From Desulfobacula sp. (GTDB lineage Bacteria > Desulfobacterota > Desulfobacteria > Desulfobacterales > Desulfobacteraceae), in the NCBI RefSeq assembly GCF_014237455.1, contig NZ_JABZFL010000096.1:173829-237828 (forward strand): a DNA stretch of 64,000 bases, in the 5' to 3' direction. Of the stretch, positions 8,132 through 16,277 are shown piece after piece (positions within the stretch are counted from its first letter, which is position 1; each line of letters starts with the position of its first letter). The notes beneath the pieces were generated by a model. The model saw only the letters and a list, made by a program, of their open reading frames with translations. It made no database searches and was not told where the DNA came from. The translations under genes were made by a program, and so were the position numbers.

Positions 8132-9720
8132 TGGTTTATGTTTTTTAAGGAATTCAGGGTAAAACGATTGATCAGGCCGCCTTCTATCTGGTTTACAGAA
8201 ATCCCTGTCCAGTTTTTCCTGTAGGGATAGACATTTTTATTCCAGCAAAGTGCAATTGCAGGCAGGTGGGCTGCATAATATTCCTGGAGCCTGTAATAGT
8301 AATTTTTCACGGTTTGCAAATCAGTCATTGATAAAATATTATCGCACAGGTCGTGAAACAACGGGTCTGTAATATTAGCCAGCACCCCGCCTCCCTGCCT
8401 GCGGGAGTCAAAATATCCGCTCGCATAACCTGAAGCCATGATCATGCCCCAGGGAGTCGTACGAAACAGTACAAGATCAAAGGCTTTGCTCCTTACACTG
8501 GTAATCCAGGTAGACAAATCCGTCATCCTGACATTTACATGCAATCCGACTTTTTTCAAATCATGGGTTAAAAGTTTTACCAGTTGGGCGTCTCCCCATA
8601 AATCCGATCGTACCACAAGAGTAAAAGATATCTTATTACCATCCTGATCCTCACGTATGCCGTCGTTATCCCTGTCCTTTAACCCAAGAGATATTAAAAT
8701 AGCCTCACATTGCCCGGGATTATATTTAAGGTCCGGCATTTTTTTATATGAAGAAAAAATTGAAGGTACAAACCCTGAAGTCGGGATACGGCCTTTCCCC
8801 TTAAAAAGACTATTGTTAATTCTCTGATAATTAATTGCAAGACTGACAGCTTTTCTGAATTCTTTTTTTCCAAGAAAAATATTTTCCAGGTTAAACCCCA
8901 GGGCTGCGGGGATTCCCATGGACTCTTCCTGGGCAAATCCTATATTATGATCTTTTGAAAGCCGGGTAAGATATGGTGCAGGATATCCTGAAGCATATTT
9001 ATAATAAACATCCACCTTGTTTTTCAGGAGGGAAAGGGTCAAAAGATCCATATTCTGGTTTAAAATAAATTCAATCTGCCCTGTTTCAGGTATTTCCTGA
9101 TAATATCTGGTATTTTTCTTGAATTTTATTGTTCCTTTTTTTTGGTCATACCCTTCAAAAAGATAAGGCCCGCATCCGATAACCACATCCCTGCAACTGG
9201 TTTTCAGGGGGTCATCAATTTTACTCCATATATGCTCAGGCAGAATACGTATGATAAATCCACTGTTAAAAAGAAAACGGCTGTATGGTTTTTTTAATGT
9301 AAACCTGATTTTCTGTTCGTTGATATTTATCTTGTCAATGAGATCGGGAATCCATGCACAAGAGGGTTGATGCGAACCAAGATATTCAAAGGTAAATTTT
9401 ACGTCTTCTGCTGTGACAGGCTTTTCATCATGCCATTTTGCATTGGATACCATGGTGAATTCCCAGGTTTTTCCATCTTTGCTGCAAGTCCAGGACTCAG
9501 CAAGCTGCGGTACAGGGCAAAGTTTTGAATCAAATCTTACCAGTGTGTCATGGGTCATGAGCATGGCAAGAATGTTGTAATGATAATCTTTCAGGAGATT
9601 CACTATTTTTATGGTCATGGGCGTGCCAATGCGAAGTTTATCTGTTTGAGCTCCTGCCTTGGGAGGCATTGTAATAAAAATTGCCAAAAAAAGAAAAACA
9701 GGGAAAAAATATGATTTCAT
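8128..9720 (-). CDS. Family-5 periplasmic solute-binding protein (peptide/nickel type)
   Basis: The 530-residue protein has a Sec signal peptide (MKSYFFPVFLFLAIFITMPPKAGA). Its SBP_bac_5 fold shows MLTHDTLVRFDSKLCPVPQLAESW-type sequence, KTWEFTMVSNAKWHDEKPVTAEDVKFTFEYL and VIGCGPYLFEGYD. The start has AGGA 7 nt upstream. Members bind peptides, nickel chelates, opines or sugars, so the ligand cannot be named from sequence. It lies directly downstream of a TonB-dependent receptor in one operon, suggesting that the cargo is a chelate or peptide first imported across the outer membrane. Confidence 0.92.
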   Translation of the reverse strand: MKSYFFPVFLFLAIFITMPPKAGAQTDKLRIGTPMTIKIVNLLKDYHYNILAMLMTHDTLVRFDSKLCPVPQLAESWTCSKDGKTWEFTMVSNAKWHDEKPVTAEDVKFTFEYLGSHQPSCAWIPDLIDKININEQKIRFTLKKPYSRFLFNSGFIIRILPEHIWSKIDDPLKTSCRDVVIGCGPYLFEGYDQKKGTIKFKKNTRYYQEIPETGQIEFILNQNMDLLTLSLLKNKVDVYYKYASGYPAPYLTRLSKDHNIGFAQEESMGIPAALGFNLENIFLGKKEFRKAVSLAINYQRINNSLFKGKGRIPTSGFVPSIFSSYKKMPDLKYNPGQCEAILISLGLKDRDNDGIREDQDGNKISFTLVVRSDLWGDAQLVKLLTHDLKKVGLHVNVRMTDLSTWITSVRSKAFDLVLFRTTPWGMIMASGYASGYFDSRRQGGGVLANITDPLFHDLCDNILSMTDLQTVKNYYYRLQEYYAAHLPAIALCWNKNVYPYRKNWTGISVNQIEGGLINRFTLNSLKNINQ

Positions 9721-9774
9721 TTTTTTATTCCTAAATAAAGCCGCCTCAATAGAAGCGGCTTTATTTTTAATGAA

Positions 9775-11778
9775 TTAAAAGTTAAAGCTGATTTCCGCAG
9801 ACCAAACAGTGCCAGGATCTTCATATATATAGTATGTCTGATAATCCTCATTAAAAAGATTATCAACACTCAAGGACAAGTCAACCATGTTCACGTATCC
9901 CCAGGATACTGGAAAATGTTTTGTGGCTTTTATGTCAACCACAAAAGACTCATCCATCATAAGGTTGGCCCCATTGGTATTTTGCGTGGTATTATTGTCA
10001 TTGGTATGCTGATCACTGAGATACCTTGCAAAAACACCTATACTGTAATTGTTTGGCTTTTTATAATTAATACCAAGGTTTGCCTTATGCTTGGGGCTGA
10101 AAGGAAGATAATTGCCTTCCTGAGCCGAATTTGCAGGATTTTCGTCAATTGTTGCAAGATTATAGGTATAGTTTGCATTCAGGGTCCAATTTTCAGTAAG
10201 ATACCATGCCAATGAAAATTCAGTCCCGTATGATTTTGAACCTCCTATATTCTTGTTAACCCAGATATTACTCGCATCAAACCAGGATAAAATTTTATCA
10301 TCCGTATAGTTGTAAAATCCTGCGACATTGGTCTGAATGGCATTCCCGAACCATTTTTCAACCCCAAGTTCCCATGATTGTGTCTTTTCCGGTTTAAGAT
10401 CGGGATTGGGCTGCCTGGGGTTTCCCCCGGAAGTTCTGTCATCATAAAGCTGAGCGGATGAAGGCGGCTTAAATCCAACTCCATAGTTGGCCCAGACCGA
10501 TATATCATCAAGAAAATTGTATCTTATTCCAAGCTTGGGACTTAAGTTGTCATCTGTGCGATCAGCCGGACTGGAATCAGTAAAGTTACTGAAATAATTA
10601 TCATAATTTTCCCAGTGATCATAGCGAAGTCCGGCCGTAAGCGTCAAGGCTTCAACAGGCTTCCATACATCCTGAATATATCCGGCAAGGGTTCTGACTT
10701 TATACTTGTTTGTCCTCCACGGATCACCTGAGACCCACATGCGATATTCCTGTTCTGTTTCCTGTCTGTTATAAAAAAAACCAGCGGTTAAAATATTTTT
10801 AGCCCCCACACCCGCAGTAACGGTCAATTCCACCGGTGTTTCATAATAATCAGTATATCTTTTTCTGTTGGGATCATAGTTTGTGTTTCCCCTGTCATAC
10901 AGATGCAAAAGATCATCATAACGAATTCCTGCATATGCCCTCAAAGAAATATCATCTGAAAAGTCGTGATTCCAGGAAAGTGCGGCAAAATGCCTGTCCC
11001 AGTCTCCGCCTACATGGGGTCTTCCCCTTGTGTACCTGTCATTAAAAAAATTATAAAATAAAGATAATTTGGAGCGTTCATTTAAATCATAGACAGTGTT
11101 TACAGAAAATGCTGTCTTATCATAATCGCAGTCATCTATCATGCTAACACTGGGAATCACCTTGTTTGTAACAACATTGGTACCATTGGAATCTTCATAA
11201 GATGCGGCAAATGCATATCTGAATTTATCAAAACCACCCTGTGCATCTCCTTTCAAGCGCCAGGTATCAAAACTGCCAAAGCCGACCCCAAGGCTGCCTT
11301 TTTTTTCTTTTTTTCCTTCTTTAAGAATTACATTTATAACACCACCGTTGGCATTAGCGCCGTACAGCGCTGATGCAGGTCCGCGTATGATTTCCACTCT
11401 TTCAATATTACCCGCAGGAATTGCCTGGGTGATCTCCCAATTTGTGGGAATACCGTTTACAAGGACAACTGTTGCATCGCTTCCAAGTCCGCGGATATTG
11501 GGATATGCAGGGAACGGGGCATATGCTCGCCGAAGTGTTATCCCGGGGACAGAGCGCAATACATCACCAATGTCTCCATTGGGTAGATTCTGAAACTCAA
11601 TCTGTTCAGAATCTATAATGGTGACCGAAGCAGGAATATCTTTAACAGAAGTTTCATATTTGGTGGCTGTAACTACGACCTGATCAAGTTTGATGACCTT
11701 GTCCTCCGTGGCCCATACCGACGGCATAATCATCAAACTTAAAACAATTGGTATTAATACACGTATTGATTTTTTCAT
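9775..11778 (-). CDS. TonB-dependent outer-membrane receptor
   Basis: The 667-residue protein has a signal peptide (first 23 residues, ending SVWA), a TonB-box region (LDQVVVTATK) and a plug domain (IPASVTIIDSEQIE, VLRSVPGITLRRA, ERVEIIRGPASALYGANANGGVINVI). A 22-strand barrel with alternating aromatic repeats follows (KLGIRYNFLDDISVWANYGVGFKPP) and ends in a C-terminal Phe (SAEISFNF) for BAM recognition. AAGGAG precedes the ATG. It imports a scarce substrate using TonB energy. A structured leader and promoter upstream suggest substrate-responsive control. The plug resembles BtuB/FepA-type receptors, but the ligand is unknown. Confidence 0.94.
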   Translation of the reverse strand: MKKSIRVLIPIVLSLMIMPSVWATEDKVIKLDQVVVTATKYETSVKDIPASVTIIDSEQIEFQNLPNGDIGDVLRSVPGITLRRAYAPFPAYPNIRGLGSDATVVLVNGIPTNWEITQAIPAGNIERVEIIRGPASALYGANANGGVINVILKEGKKEKKGSLGVGFGSFDTWRLKGDAQGGFDKFRYAFAASYEDSNGTNVVTNKVIPSVSMIDDCDYDKTAFSVNTVYDLNERSKLSLFYNFFNDRYTRGRPHVGGDWDRHFAALSWNHDFSDDISLRAYAGIRYDDLLHLYDRGNTNYDPNRKRYTDYYETPVELTVTAGVGAKNILTAGFFYNRQETEQEYRMWVSGDPWRTNKYKVRTLAGYIQDVWKPVEALTLTAGLRYDHWENYDNYFSNFTDSSPADRTDDNLSPKLGIRYNFLDDISVWANYGVGFKPPSSAQLYDDRTSGGNPRQPNPDLKPEKTQSWELGVEKWFGNAIQTNVAGFYNYTDDKILSWFDASNIWVNKNIGGSKSYGTEFSLAWYLTENWTLNANYTYNLATIDENPANSAQEGNYLPFSPKHKANLGINYKKPNNYSIGVFARYLSDQHTNDNNTTQNTNGANLMMDESFVVDIKATKHFPVSWGYVNMVDLSLSVDNLFNEDYQTYYIYEDPGTVWSAEISFNF

Positions 11779-11829
11779 CGTTCAGTCTATCTCCTTAGTT
11801 ATTTTTAATAAACAAATTGTTGACAGACT

Positions 11830-11951
11830 GAAGCTTCCGAATAAATTTTGATTTTATGAACCATATTTGCTATGATTCATTTTCGGTGGAAGCTTCTGCC
11901 GACAACGTGGGAAGACAGCTTTGAACCTTGGTCTGGATCGGCTGTCTTCCC
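11830..11951 (-). promoter_or_regulatory. Structured 5' leader of the TonB-receptor operon (two long hairpins)
   Basis: Two strong inverted repeats lie between the attenuator-like terminator and the receptor start. One is a perfect 11-bp stem (GGGAAGACAGC with GCTGTCTTCCC, 11909-11919 and 11941-11951; 12 bp with the flanking T/A). The other is a composite stem (GAAGCTTCCGAA at 11830-11841 with TTCGG and AAGCTTC at 11882-11896) enclosing a further helix of ATGAA/TTCAT type. I do not recognise a known riboswitch consensus. The elements are transcribed in the 5' UTR if the 12120-12148 promoter is right. Confidence 0.6.
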
Positions 11952-11963
11952 ATCCCTCTTTAC

Positions 11964-12020
11964 ATAAAAAAAGCCGCGAAAACACTGTTTCCGTAAAAGA
12001 AACAAGCCTTCGTGGCTTTT
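11964..12020 (-). terminator. Intrinsic terminator inside the receptor leader (candidate attenuator)
   Basis: On the minus strand AAAGCC-A-CGAA (12019-12009) pairs with TTCG-C-GGCTTT (11980-11970), with an inner GTTTC/GAAAC stem, followed by seven T. It lies about 95 nt after the predicted transcription start and about 190 nt before the receptor start. An upstream AAGCCTT (12076-12070) is complementary to the AAGGCTT (12010-12004) in the terminator's ascending arm, giving a possible antiterminator. It may instead simply end the FmdE transcript. Confidence 0.6.
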
Positions 12021-12091
12021 AGTTATCAATACAAATCACAAATAATACAGATTCAAAGCAAAAGAGTGTAAGGCTTTCTTAGCCTGACTAT

Positions 12092-12106
12092 AAGTAAACT
12101 TTACTT
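12092..12106. promoter_or_regulatory. Perfect 7-bp inverted repeat, candidate operator
   Basis: AAGTAAA-C-TTTACTT is an exact palindrome with a one-base centre, just after the predicted start point of the receptor operon (about +7 to +21). The placement suits a repressor binding site. The sequence does not match the Fur, NikR or ModE consensus that I know. Confidence 0.45.
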
Positions 12107-12119
12107 CAAATAACTTTAT

Positions 12120-12148
12120 AATTTAAAAAAAAGAAGGCTTTTTGTCAA
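12120..12148 (-). promoter_or_regulatory. Sigma-70 type promoter of the TonB-receptor/ABC operon
   Basis: The minus strand shows a perfect TTGACA -35 box (12143-12148), a 17-nt spacer and TAAATT as -10 (12120-12125). It lies in the ~470-nt gap between the FmdE-family gene and the receptor and reads toward the receptor. Confidence 0.65.
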
Positions 12149-12246
12149 GCAAAATCAATCTATTTTGTTCCAGACATTTAAAGTGTGCGGAAAAATGTCC
12201 TGTAAACAGCATGGGAATAAAAAAGCCGGACAGACTGACTTTATTT

Positions 12247-12840
12247 TTAATTATTGCCGTCCAGGCATCCCTGACAGACCTTTTTCCCATCTATGGTTTC
12301 CATCTTTGTGGACATGGCTGGTTCACCACAGCGTGTGCATTGTGTCGAGGGTTCGATCCGCGCCTTTTCCGGTATGGGAACCTTTGCCGGGGTTATTAAG
12401 AATAACTCATCTACGGGTTTTCCCAGAATTTCAAAAGCTTTCTTTGTTTTAAGTGCTTCAAGCCTTGCAAGTTCCTCTTGCGTGGCAATATTGTTCCTCT
12501 GTTTTTCAAACAATTCCTTTTGCTCTTCACTCATACTTGGGTTAGGCCTAAATTTTGGTGAAATCCGAACTCCCTGTCCTGTTTTCCTGCTGAAAAATGT
12601 AAATGCCAACTTTCCATAGTCTTTATAGATAAAATTGCCTTTGCCAAAGGTGCAGCCGGTTAAGACCTGAACAGCATCCACGCCGCAGGCATCATTTTCA
12701 ACAATGGCGACAAGTTCCTCATCCTGAGCACGGTTCTCCTTAAGCCACTCAAGCGCAGCATTTGCAGCTTTATACCCAAAAACCAGGCCGCCACAAATGT
12801 GCCCGTGAAAATCAACACATTTTTTAAAATCATCCGTCAT
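12247..12840 (-). CDS. FmdE-family protein with C-terminal zinc ribbon
   Basis: The ~197-residue protein begins with the FmdE core (DDFKKCVDFHGHICGGLVFGYKAANAAL, VENDACGVDAVQVLTGCTFGKGNFIYKDYGKLAFTFF). It ends with a two-CxxC zinc ribbon (STQCTRCGEPAM, GKKVCQGCLDG). FmdE was named from molybdenum formylmethanofuran dehydrogenase operons, but homologues are common in sulfate reducers that lack methanogenesis genes, and their role is unclear. The ATG at 12840 is preferred for family alignment; ATG 12858 and TTG 12867 are alternatives. It may be linked to the downstream uptake operon. Confidence 0.85.
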   Translation of the reverse strand: MTDDFKKCVDFHGHICGGLVFGYKAANAALEWLKENRAQDEELVAIVENDACGVDAVQVLTGCTFGKGNFIYKDYGKLAFTFFSRKTGQGVRISPKFRPNPSMSEEQKELFEKQRNNIATQEELARLEALKTKKAFEILGKPVDELFLITPAKVPIPEKARIEPSTQCTRCGEPAMSTKMETIDGKKVCQGCLDGNN

Positions 12841-13059
12841 CAATTCATCTCTATCCATAAAATTCAAATTAATATGGTTAGGAATGCCTTGTCAAGGAAA
12901 TTAGAAAAAACCGGCTCAAGCGTATGCATCTTTTTTAAAATCAAACTTCCTGTTTTTTCAAACAAATCGATTTATCGGATCGACAAAAAATGTTATCCAT
13001 AATATCATTTAAATAAAATTATACTGATTTAATCATGAATTTATCAATGGAAAACAAGC

Positions 13060-14199
13060 ATGCCGGAAAAAATTAAAATAAGCGCTTCATATGAAGCCTT
13101 GAAACAACATCAGGATCTTTTTAATATTTTTTCGCATATTCTGGAATCCATCAAACACCCGGACTTCAAGTTAAAACTGAACGAGCTTGGCAAGCGGGTT
13201 GACCAGTTTACAATTTCAATATTAAACAGACTGGATAATCTTGAGTATATCCTTGAAATCATCTCTTTTCTGAATAAAACAACCACCTGTCAGATTATTC
13301 GATCCGCAGAAAAAACCTTAATGAAAAAATCGGGTCACCCGCAAACCACACCGTTTTGCTGGGTAAATATGGGAAGCGAAGCCAGGCAGGAGCAGGTGGT
13401 CAGGACTGATCAGGACAATGCTATCATTTATGCAAATCCTGTAACCGGCAACAACATAGAGACGGATCTTTTTTTTAAACAATTGTCAGCCATCGTGGTT
13501 GAAGATCTTGAGGCATTTGGATTCAAAAAATGTATCGGTAATGTTATGGCAGTAAACCCTGTCTGGCGAAGATCTATCCACAATTGGATGACCGCCCTGG
13601 ATGAATGGGTGGGATCATCAGAGCCTGCCGATGTTCGAAAGCTCACCATTCTGCTTGATTTCAAGGCGATATACGGAGATCTGACTCTGGCTGAAAAGGT
13701 TCATTCTCGTGTTTTTGAATTGTTTGGCCAAACCATCAGCGTCAGCCATTATCTTACAAGGGATGACAAATTATTTAAATCGCCGAAGACGCTATTCGGC
13801 AGAATCAGGACGCATCGAAGCGGGTCTTGTAAAGAATGCTTTAACCTGAAAACATCGGGATTGGCACATTTGATAAACGGTATTCGGATACTGGCTGTGA
13901 ACAACTGGATTAAAGAGCCCTCAACCCTTGAAAGGATGGCACGGTTAAAAGGAAAACAGGTGATTTCTTCTACAGAATACAACACATATAAATCGGCTTT
14001 TACCCTGTTAATGAAAATGAAAATAACCCATCACTTTCTTGAAAAAAAAGGCGCACCGCTTCCTGACAATTGTATTGATCTGTCCCGGTTAACGAACTCT
14101 CAAAAAAAAGAACTGTCACATGCACTGAAAGCAGTAAAGGTGTTGCAAAAGAGAATCAATAAACTATACAATGTGGTATGGATGAATTTTTTTAACTAA
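13060..14199 (+). CDS. DUF294 nucleotidyltransferase-like protein
   Basis: The 379-residue protein has the DUF294 nucleotidyltransferase core (WVNMGSEARQEQVVRTDQDNAIIY with the GS and acidic TDQDN residues). The substrate-binding C domain follows (VNPVWRRSIHNWMTALDEWV, LTILLDFKAIYGDLTLAEKV, GLAHLINGIRILAVNNW). In related signalling proteins this pair follows CBS and cNMP-binding domains; here those sensors are absent and a helical N-terminus replaces them. It ends 21 nt before a GAF/HD-GYP gene, so the two probably work together. The nucleotidylated target is unknown. Confidence 0.82.
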   Translation: MPEKIKISASYEALKQHQDLFNIFSHILESIKHPDFKLKLNELGKRVDQFTISILNRLDNLEYILEIISFLNKTTTCQIIRSAEKTLMKKSGHPQTTPFCWVNMGSEARQEQVVRTDQDNAIIYANPVTGNNIETDLFFKQLSAIVVEDLEAFGFKKCIGNVMAVNPVWRRSIHNWMTALDEWVGSSEPADVRKLTILLDFKAIYGDLTLAEKVHSRVFELFGQTISVSHYLTRDDKLFKSPKTLFGRIRTHRSGSCKECFNLKTSGLAHLINGIRILAVNNWIKEPSTLERMARLKGKQVISSTEYNTYKSAFTLLMKMKITHHFLEKKGAPLPDNCIDLSRLTNSQKKELSHALKAVKVLQKRINKLYNVVWMNFFN

Positions 14200-14220
14200 C
14201 CAAAAAGGCGTAAAACAATC

Positions 14221-15411
14221 ATGGACGATTCCTATCATTCTTTTTTTAAATTATTTGCAAAAGTAAGTAAAAAAATCCATTCCGGTCGTGAAGTTACGGA
14301 TATTCTAAAATGCATTGTTGAAAATATAACGGATATCATGGCGGCCAAGGGATGTATTTATTGGATATTAAACCATCAGAAAAAAATTATTACGACAAAA
14401 ATCTTCCATGGATTTGATTACAGGAGCCTGTCCGGAACCGATTACCAGACCCTGTTAACCATTTTTGATATGAGCAAGCCCCATGTATTTATAAAGGATG
14501 CCAGGAATGATACAAGGATTCCTGATCTTGAACGTCTGGGAAAAAGGCGGATCGGCTCAGTGACAGGCCTTCCCTTTGATATCATGAAACCATATTCCGG
14601 CATTCTGGCCGTCTATTTTTCACAATACAGGCCCCTGAATTCACATGAATTTGAACTGGTATCCGCCCTTGGTGAACAAGGAGCGCTGGCGCTTCAAAAA
14701 GCCATTGGATATGATGAAAAAATGATGGGGGTCTATCGCCAGATTGTTGAAGGATTTACCCTTGCCCTCGAAGCAAAGGATCGAATCACCCATGGACATT
14801 CACAGCGTGTGGCTGTCTTATCGGAACTCACGGCCCGGAAAATGGAACTGGATGAACATGAAGTAAAAAATATCTATCACGCCGGTATTCTCCATGACAT
14901 AGGAAAAATTGGTATGGAAGATACGGTGCTGGAACACTTAGGGCAACTGTCGCCAAATGAGTTGTCTGCCGTCCGTCAGCACCCGGTATTAGGGGCAAAA
15001 ATATTAAGTCCGTTAACATTTTTCAACGAAATTGAACCCCTTGTAAGACACCACCATGAACTGTATGACGGCACAGGATATCCTGACGGGAAAAAAGGGG
15101 ATGCCATCCCTTTGGGGGCAAGGATAATTACCGTATGTGATGCCTTTGAAACCATGATAAGCGGCAGACCTCAAATCCCGAAGAAAAAATTCTCTTTTGC
15201 CATACAAGCTCTACAGGAAGGAGTTGGTATCCGGTTTGATCCAAAAATTGTCCAGGCATTTTTTGAAGTCATCCGGGAAAACCCGGATGTATTGGATATA
15301 AAGGACACAATGGAATCAAGCCTGGCTCTTTTAAAAAAAGATATGGCTGATATAGCTGATCAAAACCTGTTTGAAAAAAAATTTTCCAATGGCTTCCCTG
15401 CAAATTTCTGA
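14221..15411 (+). CDS. GAF domain / HD-GYP phosphodiesterase
   Basis: The 396-residue protein has an N-terminal GAF sensor (residues ~15-165; AAKGCIYWILNHQKKIITTKIFHGF, IGSVTGLPFDIMKPYSGILAVYF). A C-terminal HD-GYP domain (residues ~175-370) shows HGHSQRV, the HD pair in GILHDIGKIG, and HHELYDGTGYPDG with the signature GYP. HD-GYP enzymes hydrolyse cyclic-di-GMP or related dinucleotides. No membrane segment is present, so it is cytosolic. Its last codons overlap the decayed SDR copy on the other strand. Confidence 0.92.
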   Translation: MDDSYHSFFKLFAKVSKKIHSGREVTDILKCIVENITDIMAAKGCIYWILNHQKKIITTKIFHGFDYRSLSGTDYQTLLTIFDMSKPHVFIKDARNDTRIPDLERLGKRRIGSVTGLPFDIMKPYSGILAVYFSQYRPLNSHEFELVSALGEQGALALQKAIGYDEKMMGVYRQIVEGFTLALEAKDRITHGHSQRVAVLSELTARKMELDEHEVKNIYHAGILHDIGKIGMEDTVLEHLGQLSPNELSAVRQHPVLGAKILSPLTFFNEIEPLVRHHHELYDGTGYPDGKKGDAIPLGARIITVCDAFETMISGRPQIPKKKFSFAIQALQEGVGIRFDPKIVQAFFEVIRENPDVLDIKDTMESSLALLKKDMADIADQNLFEKKFSNGFPANF

Positions 15412-15560
15412 TCTAAACGATTCCCTTTAGGCATGGAGGGTATTTTTTCCCCGACAAGCACATAGCCTCCGTCAAGTCTTAAAACGCTTCCGGTCATATA
15501 GGGTGCATCCTTTATAATAAACAGGCAGGCGTTAACAACATCTTCTATGGTTCCAGTCAA
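15404..15560 (-). pseudogene. Decayed 3' end of a short-chain dehydrogenase (second copy)
   Basis: The reverse strand encodes GTIEDVVNACLFIIKDAPY followed by MTGSVLRLDGGYVL and GEKIPSMPKG, nearly the same as the end of the intact SDR at 19403-20221. Nucleotide similarity is high over about 150 nt and then stops. A one-base insertion relative to the intact copy (AATCG versus ATTG) destroys the original stop after KGIV and extends the frame. Only the last ~50 codons remain, with no catalytic Ser-Tyr-Lys. The two copies are direct repeats bounding the cytochrome/rhodanese/regulator segment. Confidence 0.85.
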
Positions 15561-15800
15561 TGCCTGAACATTTTTTTTACGTGTGACCTTCAGGTTAAAG
15601 CTCCCAAAGGCATTCCATTTAACGCCGGGAACTGCGGACAAGTGTGTCCTCAAACTGTCCGGCGTTTTAACCAAGACAGAACAGATATCAGGTGACAATT
15701 AAAGGGATGAAATTGGCAAATGCTTTAAGCGCATTAGCTGCATCTACTGAGAATCTTTTGAAAATAACGAAAAAAAGGCTTTGCTCATATTCCATCCTGC

Positions 15801-16235
15801 TTATTCGATTGGATAGCCCGCCTTTTCCCAACCCATCCATCCACCGGCCAGATTTTTAACATTTCGATATCCCATTCTACATAAGCAGCAGGTAGCCAGA
15901 CAGCCTCGCCCACCTTTTTTACAGTACATAACGACATTTGCATTCTTATCAGGTATTTTTTTTGAAATTTTGAATTCCAGAAGACCTCTTGGAATATTTA
16001 TTGCCCCAGGGACATGACCCATCTTGAATTCTTTTGGCTCCCGGCAATCTAAAAAAACATTTTCGCCTTTATCTAATAAGGCCTTGGCATCAGAAACCGA
16101 TACCTCACAAATACTTTCTTTAGCCTCTGTCACAAGGTCATCAGCTGTCATATCCTTGGCAATTGCCATTGGAGCAATCAGAGCAAAACTAAAAACAAAA
16201 GCCAACACAGATAAAAAATAAATACATTTTTTCAT
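15801..16235 (-). CDS. Periplasmic single-domain rhodanese
   Basis: The 144-residue protein has a signal peptide (MKKCIYFLSVLAFVFSFALI, then APMAIA). One rhodanese domain follows: VFLDCREPKEFKMGHVPGAINIPRG, the active-site loop CKKGGRG with catalytic Cys, and CLATCCLCRMGYRNVKNLAGG, ending GWEKAGYPIE. Rhodaneses transfer sulfane sulfur through a Cys persulfide; some handle selenium or act near oxyanion reductases. Several extra Cys after the loop are unusual. It follows the multiheme cytochrome by 42 nt on the same strand, implying one operon. Confidence 0.92.
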   Translation of the reverse strand: MKKCIYFLSVLAFVFSFALIAPMAIAKDMTADDLVTEAKESICEVSVSDAKALLDKGENVFLDCREPKEFKMGHVPGAINIPRGLLEFKISKKIPDKNANVVMYCKKGGRGCLATCCLCRMGYRNVKNLAGGWMGWEKAGYPIE

Positions 16236-16277
16236 GTTATTTTCTCCTTTACCACTTAAAAGTTAAATAATCGAAAA

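Noticed and set aside
11830..12125. Cobalamin, molybdenum-cofactor or NiCo riboswitch upstream of the TonB receptor
   Set aside because: I looked for their conserved boxes and could not match them; the leader is reported as unclassified structure.
15360..15698. 112-codon ORF as an intact SDR-like gene
   Set aside because: Only the last ~50 residues match an SDR; the start half matches nothing and the end runs into the HD-GYP gene after a one-base insertion.
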